From Candidatus Levybacteria bacterium RIFCSPLOWO2_01_FULL_39_10 (GTDB lineage Bacteria > Patescibacteriota > Microgenomatia > Levybacterales > UBA12049): a DNA stretch of 8,693 bases. Below the pieces are notes generated by a model. It was not told the origin of the DNA and made no database searches. It saw only the letters and a list, made by a program, of their open reading frames with translations. Shown piece after piece: positions 1 to 4,745 of the stretch. Both the position numbers and the translations under genes were made by a program. Numbering within the stretch: the first letter of the stretch is position 1; each line of letters opens with the position of its first letter. The stretch covers positions 1 through 8,693 of the forward strand of contig MFOV01000009.1 in NCBI GenBank assembly GCA_001782515.1, in the 5' to 3' direction.

Positions 1-30
1 TTACCTTCAAAAACTCGTTTAGCTGCTTAA
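1..30 (+). CDS. C-terminal tail of an upstream gene, possibly HicB-type antitoxin (partial)
   Basis: The first frame is open from the window edge, encodes a nine-residue tail (LPSKTRLAA) and ends in TAA. The last base of that stop is the first base of the next ATG (TAATG), so the two genes overlap by one base. The downstream gene is a HicA toxin, and HicB antitoxins are usually the direct partner, so HicB is the natural guess. Nine residues cannot prove this. The overlap suggests translational coupling, which would explain why hicA has no Shine-Dalgarno site. Confidence 0.35.
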   Translation, partial: LPSKTRLAA

Positions 31-257
31 TGAGCAAGTTGCCACAAATTAAAGCTTCATCTCTTCTCAAATTCTTTGCCAAACAAGGCTTTGTTGTTAG
101 TCGACAAGTTGGATCCCACGCCCGACTAATTCATCCTGATGGAAGAAAGATTACTATTGCAATTCATAACAAGCCAATTGCACTTGGCACTTTTAACTCT
201 ATTTTAAAACAAGCAAAGATGGACAGAAAAACCTTCCTCAAACTGTTTAAAAAGTAA
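30..257 (+). CDS. hicA: HicA-family mRNA interferase toxin
   Basis: This 75-residue protein has the full length and layout of the HicA/YcfA family, a small double-stranded-RNA-binding-like fold that cleaves mRNA when not held by its HicB partner. The N-terminal helix region (residues 8-20) leads to the family hallmark RQVGSHARLIHPDG at 25-38, in which His30 is the expected catalytic residue. A basic strand with His46 follows, then the typical GTFNSILKQA segment at 53-62 and a basic C-terminal helix ending in FLKLFKK. All core elements are intact, so it is probably active. It overlaps the preceding stop by one base and has no ribosome binding site, consistent with coupled translation from an antitoxin gene mostly outside the window. 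Family assignment is firm; the identity of the partner is inferred. Confidence 0.9.
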   Translation: MSKLPQIKASSLLKFFAKQGFVVSRQVGSHARLIHPDGRKITIAIHNKPIALGTFNSILKQAKMDRKTFLKLFKK

Positions 258-350
258 TTAGTCAGCTGCCTGCCAGCGGGCTAGAGTTTAACAACAAGTT
301 TGAGAATTATAGAAAGCCAGCAGAAATGTGACCGCCTCTTCGAGTCCGAG

Positions 351-380
351 CCTCAGAGCCGAAGTCCTCAGAGCCGATGG
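351..380. repeat. 15-bp tandem duplication
   Basis: The 12-base unit CCTCAGAGCCGA occurs at 351-362 and again at 366-377, giving a 15-bp period. The CTCAG/CTGAG core recurs several times in the palindromic element 40-100 bases downstream, so both probably derive from the same interspersed repeat family. This is what the sequence shows; whether the repeat is dispersed through the genome cannot be seen here. Confidence 0.7.
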
Positions 381-413
381 CCTGAGCAATACCGAACGGA
401 GTGGTTTTTTGTG

Positions 414-494
414 CGTTCGATTTTACTCAGCACAAAAATACTGAGCCTGTCGCACGTTCGGCAAAGCTCAGTGCGATACTGAGTTAATCGAACG
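414..494. repeat. Nested palindromic repeat element
   Basis: The outer arms are CGTTCGATTTTACTCAG at 414-430 and CTGAGTTAATCGAACG at 479-494, inverted copies differing by about one base and one gap. Inside lies a second perfect pair, ACTGAGC (440-446) and GCTCAGT (466-472). An alternative small hairpin is CTCAGT (467-472) with ACTGAG (478-483). The element ends 17 bases before the -35 box of the next gene. It resembles the REP-like palindromes found between genes in many bacteria. It has no T-tract in the right place to act as a standard terminator. Confidence 0.65.
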
Positions 495-511
495 TATCGA
501 ATGTATTTTTG

Positions 512-539
512 TTGACTATTATTTACTAATTGATATAAT
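512..539 (+). promoter_or_regulatory. Strong extended -10 promoter
   Basis: -35 TTGACT (512-517) and a perfect -10 TATAAT (534-539) are separated by 16 bases, with an extended -10 TG at 531-532. The expected transcription start, about 7 bases past the -10, falls at or within a base or two of the ATG at 546, so the transcript should be leaderless. Confidence 0.75.
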
Positions 540-545
540 TCCCCA

Positions 546-908
546 ATGAAAGAAGTTGAAGGATATATTGATCATAAAAAGATGCTTTTCCTTGATAGTC
601 TTCTAAATGCAAGGTTTGGAGATTTATTTGAGGGGGACGAGCTTGAAAGCTTCCATAAATTTCTCGATGGATCTGCCAGAAATGCTGGTGGATTTGTAAT
701 TGCTTTTCCGACAATTGATCTGCAAATGGTTTGGGTGTCATATGAGATAGATAGAGATTTATCAGATAGAGAACAAATAGTAATTAATTTGTCTCCCAAA
801 GTTCATCTTACCCCTCAACCGGTAAAGCCTGAAGCACTTGCCGAAATTCCAGTATGGTGGCATATCCAGCATAATAAAAAATCAGAAGAGGAATACCCGG
901 TTAACTAA
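546..908 (+). CDS. Uncharacterised 120-residue protein, probably from leaderless mRNA
   Basis: I do not recognise this family. The protein is soluble-looking and acidic, without signal peptide or membrane span. It has a helical, charged N-terminal half (residues 1-45), a Gly-containing hydrophobic segment GGFVIAFPTIDLQMVWVSY at 48-66 that looks like beta strands, an acidic link (IDRDLSDREQ), a proline-rich turn region (84-94), and a conserved-looking IPVWWHIQH near 101-109 before a charged tail. The plus-strand reading is preferred over two open frames on the minus strand because a near-consensus promoter ends just before its ATG. There is no Shine-Dalgarno site and no room for one. Its neighbours give no clue to function, and it appears to be transcribed alone. 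Confidence 0.65.
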   Translation: MKEVEGYIDHKKMLFLDSLLNARFGDLFEGDELESFHKFLDGSARNAGGFVIAFPTIDLQMVWVSYEIDRDLSDREQIVINLSPKVHLTPQPVKPEALAEIPVWWHIQHNKKSEEEYPVN

Positions 909-973
909 AGAATTTGTTCAATTGACATAAGAGTTGGAATTATAGCAGCTTGGCGGAGGAAATTCATTAATTC

Positions 974-1002
974 TTGTTTGAATTAAAGATCAGTGCTATA
1001 CT
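974..1002 (+). promoter_or_regulatory. Extended -10 promoter of the S1-repeat gene
   Basis: -35-like TTGTTT (974-979), 17-base spacer, -10 TATACT (997-1002) preceded by the extended -10 TG at 994-995. The predicted start near 1009 gives a leader of about 28 bases carrying the ribosome binding site. A 10-base direct repeat, TTGAATTAAA, lies in the promoter spacer (978-987) and again at the start codon (1028-1037). Confidence 0.65.
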
Positions 1003-1020
1003 CTAGAAAATCTAAATATG

Positions 1021-1026
1021 AAAGGA
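1021..1026 (+). promoter_or_regulatory. Shine-Dalgarno site of the S1-repeat gene
   Basis: AAAGGA lies 10 bases before the ATG at 1037. It is one of only two clear Shine-Dalgarno sites in the window, and it supports this start over the out-of-frame ATG at 1018. Confidence 0.6.
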
Positions 1027-1036
1027 CTTGAATTAA

Positions 1037-2119
1037 ATGGCAAAAGCCACATCCATGGCCGAGTTAATGGCCCGAACTTCCTCATCGATTAAATCCTTTA
1101 AAAAGGGAGAAGAAGTAGAAGGAACTATTACAAAGCTCACAAAATCAGAAATTTTAGTTGATATCGGCGCAAAAACAGAAGCACTGGTTCTTGAAAAAGA
1201 CAAAACCAACCTCAAAAACATCATTTCTTCTCTTAAAGTAGGGGACAAAGTATTTGTTACAGTTCTAAATCCCGAATCAGACCAAGGAAATCCTGTTGTG
1301 TCGCTCCGCCGCTTTATTGAGAAAAGACAGTGGGAAGCTTTAGAAAAGCTGAAAAATGATAAAACACCCGTTGATGTAATTGCCCAAGGCTCAACAAAAG
1401 GAGGGTTTCTGGTAACAACAGAGGCAGGTATATCAGGATTTTTGCCAATTTCTCAGACTAATTTATCAGAATCAACACAGAATATTATTGGGAAAAAAAT
1501 AAAGGCACTTGTAATTGATGTAAACAGAACCAGCCAGAAAGTAATATTCTCTCAAAAAGCTGCAATAGGAGATGAAGATTTTGACAATGCAGTAGGAATG
1601 TTCAAAAACGGACAAATTGTTGATGCAAAAGTTGCAGGAACCACCTCATTTGGAATTTTTGTATCAATTAAAAATACTGAAGGCCACCAGCCCGGAGGGC
1701 TTCCTGGCCCGGAGGGATTTATTCATTTATCAGAACTCTCATGGGATAGACTTGAATCAGCAGAGAACTTTCTTAAAGTTGGGGAAGAGATTAAAGCGCA
1801 AGTTGTTGATATTGACAAAAAAGCAAAAAGAATAAACCTTTCAATTAAAAGGTTGACTCAGGATCCATTTGGAAAAACAGCATCAAAATTCGCAGCGGAC
1901 ACAAAAGTTGCGGCAAGTATCAAGCAAATCGGATCAATTGGGATTGTTCTTGATCTAGGTGAGGGAATTGACGGAATTATTAAAAAAGAAAAAATTCCGC
2001 CAACTGCTAGTTACTCGGTTGGGGACAGAATAGAAGCAACTGTATCAGAAGTTGATCTTAAAAGAAGAAGAATTGTTCTGACACCGGTTCTTAAGGATAA
2101 ACCAATTGGATACAGATAA
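1037..2119 (+). CDS. rpsA: 30S ribosomal protein S1-like protein with four S1 RNA-binding repeats
   Basis: The 360-residue protein consists of four S1 (OB-fold) RNA-binding repeats, at about residues 24-91, 109-173, 190-272 and 287-349. Repeat 1 has the typical KGEEVEGTI...VDIGAKTEALV pattern, and repeat 3 the best canonical core (TSFGIFVS...GFIHLSELSW...VGEEIKAQVVDID). Enterobacterial S1 has six repeats; four is common in other bacteria. S1 binds mRNA and helps bring it to the 30S subunit, which would matter here because most genes in the window lack a Shine-Dalgarno site. Repeat 3 carries a Gly/Pro-rich insertion (about residues 215-227) encoded by a palindromic GC-rich element. It could be true ribosomal S1 or another S1-repeat RNA-binding protein; the repeats are certain, the ribosomal role is inferred. 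It has its own promoter and ribosome binding site. Confidence 0.85.
   Translation: MAKATSMAELMARTSSSIKSFKKGEEVEGTITKLTKSEILVDIGAKTEALVLEKDKTNLKNIISSLKVGDKVFVTVLNPESDQGNPVVSLRRFIEKRQWEALEKLKNDKTPVDVIAQGSTKGGFLVTTEAGISGFLPISQTNLSESTQNIIGKKIKALVIDVNRTSQKVIFSQKAAIGDEDFDNAVGMFKNGQIVDAKVAGTTSFGIFVSIKNTEGHQPGGLPGPEGFIHLSELSWDRLESAENFLKVGEEIKAQVVDIDKKAKRINLSIKRLTQDPFGKTASKFAADTKVAASIKQIGSIGIVLDLGEGIDGIIKKEKIPPTASYSVGDRIEATVSEVDLKRRRIVLTPVLKDKPIGYR
1682..1716. repeat. GC-rich palindrome and direct repeat inside the S1 gene
   Basis: GGCCA (1682-1686) pairs with TGGCC (1705-1709), and AGCCC (1689-1693) with GGGCT (1697-1701), forming a ten-pair hairpin with a small internal loop. GCCCGGAGGG also occurs twice in direct orientation, at 1690-1699 and 1707-1716, 17 bases apart. 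The element is much more GC-rich than the gene around it and encodes a Gly/Pro-rich loop in the third S1 repeat, a position where insertions are tolerated. Confidence 0.7.
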
Positions 2120-2120
2120 C

Positions 2121-2239
2121 TAGACGATAGAGGGTAGAAAATAGAAGATAGCAATTTGAAGATAGAAAATAGAATTTATCAATCTTCTATCATCTATTTT
2201 CGAAATTCTATAATCTACCTTCTATCATCTACCGTCAAT
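2121..2239. repeat. Heptamer tandem array forming a long inverted repeat
   Basis: From 2121 the sequence reads as about seventeen consecutive 7-base units in constant phase. The left half is made of TAGAAAA/TAGAAGA-type units (2121-2176). The right half is made of CTTCTAT/CATCTAT-type units (2184-2232), the reverse complement of the left type. The halves therefore pair as one long imperfect hairpin, with its centre near 2177-2183. The array fills the entire space between the S1-repeat gene and radA. It could end transcription of the former, shape the 5' end of the radA transcript, or simply be a repeat expansion. Confidence 0.8.
2185..2214 (+). promoter_or_regulatory. Possible radA promoter within the heptamer array
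   Basis: A perfect -10 hexamer TATAAT lies at 2209-2214, 26 bases before the radA ATG. The best -35 at suitable spacing is poor (TTCTAT, 2185-2190, 18-base spacer). The hexamer arises from divergence of the array units, so it may be coincidental. No other promoter candidate is seen close to radA. Confidence 0.3.
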
Positions 2240-2240
2240 T

Positions 2241-3680
2241 ATGAAAAGTTCTACATCGTTTGTTTGTGAAGTTTGCGGATATGATACTCCAGCATTCATG
2301 GGTAAATGTCCTGAGTGCGGAACATGGAATAGTCTTAAAGAGATAAAAGTCCCAACCTTTCAGGCTAAAAGTTCAAAGTTAAAAGTTCAAAGTTCGGAAC
2401 AAAGTTTTGAACCTAAAAAATTGTCTGAAATAAAATTCGAGGAAAAAAACAGGTTTTCATCTGGATTTTCCGAAATGGACAGTGTACTTGGAGGAGGCAT
2501 AGTTCCAGGCTCTGTAGTTCTTCTGGCTGGAGACCCCGGAGTTGGAAAGTCTACGCTCTTATTACAATTAGCTCTTAATATTACTTCTCAGAAAACTCAG
2601 AATACTCAGAAATCCAGAAATTCTGATAGTCAGAAACTCAGACAATCTGATTCACCGAGTTTTCAAAGTATTCCGAAAAGTGTTCTTTATATAAGCGGTG
2701 AAGAATCAGAACAGCAGATAAAACTCCGAGCCCTTCGGCTTGCCCCCTCTAAAGGCGGACAAGCAGGACAGGCAAACAAGAGAACAGATGATGGTTTATT
2801 ATTGATTTCTTTGGCTAATACGGACGCTGCGGTTGATATTATTTCTGATATTAAACCGAATCTTGTTATTGTTGATTCAATCCAGGCAATGGAATCTGAA
2901 AATCTGACCGGCCTTTCAGGAAGTGTGGGTCAAGTGAGATACGCTGGTATGCAGCTAATTCGTGTTGCAAAAAGTTTGGGAATTCCAATTATTATTGTCG
3001 GTCACGTTACAAAAGAGGGAATGGTGGCAGGCCCAATGGTTCTATCTCATATGGTCGATACAGTTCTATTTTTAGAAGGAGAGAAATTTACAAGTATAAG
3101 GCTTCTTAGATCATTTAAAAACAGATTTGGGCCGGTTGATGAAGTAGGTGTGTTTACGATGGATGAGCGCGGCATGAGTGAGATCAAAAATCCTGAAGAG
3201 ATTTTTCTGTCCGCTAAAAAAATTAAAGAGCCGGGATCTGTTCTTACAGCAACTCTTGAGGGAACACGTCCATTTCTGGTTGAAATTCAGGCTTTATCTG
3301 TTTATTCAAAACTACCATACCCTAGGCGTGTTACATCGGGAATTGATTCAAGAAGGCTGGAGCTTTTGCTTGCTGTGATTCAAAAGCACGCAAAACTTCC
3401 TGTTGATACCCAGGACATATTCGTAAACGTTGCGGGTGGAATGAAGCTTTCGGATCCTGCATCAGATCTTGCGATCTGTCTTGCAATTTATTCAAGTCTT
3501 AAAAATATTACGCTCACACCCGTTGTTGCAATTGCCGAGGTCGGACTTTTAGGTGAGCTTAGGCAGGTTTCTATGTTTTCCAAAAGAGCAAAAGAAGCAA
3601 AGAAATTAGGCTTTACTAAAATATTGGGAGCTGATAAAGTGAGAACGCTGAGAGAGGCAATTAGTCTTATTTCAAAATAA
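2241..3680 (+). CDS. radA: DNA repair protein RadA
   Basis: RadA/Sms is a RecA-related ATPase that drives branch migration of recombination intermediates and helps repair stalled forks. All its parts are visible in 479 residues: a zinc finger with CxxC pairs at Cys9/Cys12 and Cys23/Cys26, a Walker A motif GDPGVGKST (97-105), a Walker B-like strand ending in Asp212 (NLVIVDS), the RadA-specific KNRFG motif (293-297), and a C-terminal Lon-protease-like domain from about residue 330 to the end. Three low-complexity insertions interrupt the family pattern: residues 42-54, 116-143 and about 169-185. Each is encoded by repetitive DNA; the first two are tandem repeats. The start at 2241 places the zinc finger normally, but no Shine-Dalgarno site precedes it. 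The next gene starts one base after the stop, indicating an operon. Confidence 0.96.
   Translation: MKSSTSFVCEVCGYDTPAFMGKCPECGTWNSLKEIKVPTFQAKSSKLKVQSSEQSFEPKKLSEIKFEEKNRFSSGFSEMDSVLGGGIVPGSVVLLAGDPGVGKSTLLLQLALNITSQKTQNTQKSRNSDSQKLRQSDSPSFQSIPKSVLYISGEESEQQIKLRALRLAPSKGGQAGQANKRTDDGLLLISLANTDAAVDIISDIKPNLVIVDSIQAMESENLTGLSGSVGQVRYAGMQLIRVAKSLGIPIIIVGHVTKEGMVAGPMVLSHMVDTVLFLEGEKFTSIRLLRSFKNRFGPVDEVGVFTMDERGMSEIKNPEEIFLSAKKIKEPGSVLTATLEGTRPFLVEIQALSVYSKLPYPRRVTSGIDSRRLELLLAVIQKHAKLPVDTQDIFVNVAGGMKLSDPASDLAICLAIYSSLKNITLTPVVAIAEVGLLGELRQVSMFSKRAKEAKKLGFTKILGADKVRTLREAISLISK
2366..2395. repeat. In-frame heptamer repeat within radA (linker insertion)
   Basis: TAAAAGTTCAAAGT is perfectly duplicated at 2366-2379 and 2380-2393. 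It can also be read as four AAAGTTC-like heptamers from 2368. It encodes a Lys/Ser/Gln-rich stretch in the linker between the zinc finger and the ATPase core. The 7-bp period matches that of the array just upstream of the gene, though the unit sequence differs. Confidence 0.75.
2588..2650. repeat. In-frame nonamer-like repeat within radA (ATPase-domain insertion)
   Basis: TCAGAAAAC, TCAGAATAC and TCAGAAATC follow one another from 2588 with a 9-bp period. More degenerate TCAGA/TCTGA units, some inverted, continue to about 2650. The product is a Gln/Ser/Lys-rich segment (residues 116-143) after the Walker A helix and before the strand ending in YISGEES, where RadA proteins normally have only a short turn. 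The 9-bp period keeps the frame at any copy number. Confidence 0.7.
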
Positions 3681-3681
3681 T

Positions 3682-4503
3682 ATGGCGGAGAACAGAAAAA
3701 CAAAAAACAACAAAAAGGAAGCTGCAGTTTCATCAAAGGAAAAAGACAAAGTAAAAAAACAGACTACCGAGAGCATAAATATCCATGTTTCGGATCTTCC
3801 TGCAAAGCTTGTTTCAGCGTTAGCTGACGAGGTTGCCAAAAATGTCATAAACAGGCTTCCCTCTGTAATTCCGAGAAGATCAGGAGACAAGAAAAAAAGC
3901 AAGAAAATTGAAAATGCCATATTTCTGGACACCTCGGCAATTATTGACGGAAGAGTGTTTGATGTTATAAATCTCGGGCTTCTTACAGGAACAGTTGTTA
4001 TACCCGAAAGCATTCTTTTGGAGCTTAAGCACATTGCAGATTCTCAGGATACAATTAAAAGAGAAAGAGGACAGAGGGGACTTTCAAAACTTGACGAGCT
4101 TAAAAAAAGCAAAAGAATAAAAGTAATGCACCTTCCTGATAAAACAAACGGAGAAGAGAAAGAGGTGGATGAGAAACTTATTGAAATAACAAAACAGCAC
4201 AGGGGCAAAGTCATAACGTGCGATTACAACTTGGAAAAAAAGGCTAGTATTTCAGGAACTGTGGCAATTAACATAAATACGCTTGCAAATCACCTTAAAA
4301 TCCAAGCAGTTCCCGGCGAGGCACTTCACATAAGAGTGCTTCACAAAGGAAAAGATACAACTCAAGGCGTTGGGTATTTGGACGATGGAACTATGCTTGT
4401 TGTTGAAAATGCAAGTGGTGAGGTAGGACGTGAAATAGATGTTATAGTTTCCCGCGTAATTCAAACTTCAGCAGGAAAAATTCTTTTTTCCAAAAAGATC
4501 TAA
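3682..4503 (+). CDS. Soluble YacL-like PIN-TRAM domain ribonuclease
   Basis: In this 273-residue protein, a PIN nuclease domain covers about residues 78-200 and a TRAM RNA-binding domain about 207-273. The PIN acidic residues are present: Asp83 in FLDTSAIIDGR, Glu114 in LLELKHIADS, Asp163, and Asp181 in TCDYNLEKKA. TRAM motifs include QGVGYLDDGTMLVVE and the closing QTSAGKILF. This is the layout of YacL-family proteins, but the usual N-terminal membrane helices are absent. They are replaced by a Lys-rich, probably disordered tail (1-30) and a helical segment (38-60), so the protein should be cytosolic. It starts one base after the radA stop without a ribosome binding site. radA next to yacL is also seen in Firmicutes. 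The target RNA is unknown. The gene ends in a stop that overlaps the convergent atpC stop. Confidence 0.9.
   Translation: MAENRKTKNNKKEAAVSSKEKDKVKKQTTESINIHVSDLPAKLVSALADEVAKNVINRLPSVIPRRSGDKKKSKKIENAIFLDTSAIIDGRVFDVINLGLLTGTVVIPESILLELKHIADSQDTIKRERGQRGLSKLDELKKSKRIKVMHLPDKTNGEEKEVDEKLIEITKQHRGKVITCDYNLEKKASISGTVAININTLANHLKIQAVPGEALHIRVLHKGKDTTQGVGYLDDGTMLVVENASGEVGREIDVIVSRVIQTSAGKILFSKKI
4474..4491. terminator. Weak AT-rich hairpin at the convergent operon ends
   Basis: GGAAAAA (4474-4480) and TTTTTCC (4485-4491) can form a 7-bp stem just inside the 3' end of the PIN-TRAM gene. An alternative CTTTTT/AAAAAG pairing lies at 4483-4497. With runs of T or A on both strands it could slow polymerase from either side, but the stem is short and AT-rich. 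It is the only hairpin I see near the junction. Confidence 0.2.
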
Positions 4504-4745
4504 TGCCCAATATAGATATTAACTTTATTGTCTCTAACTTTTAAAACTCCTGCTTCAATTTTAAATTCCCTCTGCGCATCATTTTTATGGAGAATTACCT
4601 TATTTTTTACAATTGAGATGAAATTCTCGTGAAGCGGAAGAATATCAAATAGTCCGATATCGTTAAATGAGGTAACTGCGGTAACATCACCTTCATAGAT
4701 GATTCTGTCCTTAGCTTTTATGTTTACATGTAGAGTTGATATCAT
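4500..4745 (-). CDS. atpC: F-type ATP synthase epsilon subunit, N-terminal domain only
   Basis: The 81-residue protein matches only the N-terminal beta-sandwich of epsilon, the part that binds gamma and the c-ring. It has the early strands (LHVNIKAKDRIIYEGDVTAV), the conserved turn aligned to GELGIYPGH (here GLFDILPLHENF, residues 31-42), and the closing strand pattern ending in VNIYIGH. The usual protein is about 130-140 residues and ends in a two-helix domain that can rise and inhibit ATP hydrolysis; that domain is absent. The gene ends at a stop, and the sequence beyond is the opposite-strand PIN-TRAM gene, so no second half lies nearby. Its ATG overlaps the atpD stop (ATGA), indicating coupled translation. 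It is the last gene of the operon. Confidence 0.9.
   Translation of the reverse strand: MISTLHVNIKAKDRIIYEGDVTAVTSFNDIGLFDILPLHENFISIVKNKVILHKNDAQREFKIEAGVLKVRDNKVNIYIGH

Larger units (their letters stand above)
258..511. other. Intergenic region with repeats, no convincing gene
   Basis: About 250 bases between hicA and the next promoter. A 60-codon open frame can be read here, but it needs a TTG start, has an Arg/Ser/Gln-rich composition set by the repeats, and looks like no family, so I do not call it. The stretch holds a GC-rich segment near 265-281 (GCTG/CAGC hairpin), a 15-bp tandem duplication and a nested palindromic element, both listed separately. It is more GC-rich than its surroundings around 330-400. 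No clear terminator for hicA is visible. Confidence 0.6.

Noticed and set aside
391..410. Possible terminator for hicA ending in TTTTTT at 405-410
   Set aside because: Only a 3-bp CCG/CGG stem can be formed next to the T-run, which is too weak to call.
300..482. 60-codon open frame on the plus strand in the repeat region
   Set aside because: It needs a TTG start without a ribosome binding site, its sequence is dictated by direct and inverted repeats, and it matches no family I know.
258..545. CRISPR array or attachment site in the repeat region
   Set aside because: The repeats are short, imperfect and without regular spacers, and there are no cas genes, integrase or tRNA nearby.
526..799. 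Two minus-strand open frames (526-741 and 572-799) opposite the 120-residue gene
   Set aside because: No promoter or ribosome binding site on that strand, and the plus-strand frame is longer and directly follows a strong promoter; they are treated as shadows.
922..946. TTGACA at 922-927 followed by TATAGC at 941-946 as a second promoter
   Set aside because: The spacer is only 13 bases, too short for a normal sigma-70-type promoter; the 974-1002 pair is much better.
952..1006. Leader peptide: GGAGG at 955-959 with a possible TTG start at 974
   Set aside because: Ten codons, a rare start, and it lies mostly upstream of the predicted transcript start of the S1-like gene, so there is no evidence that it is transcribed.
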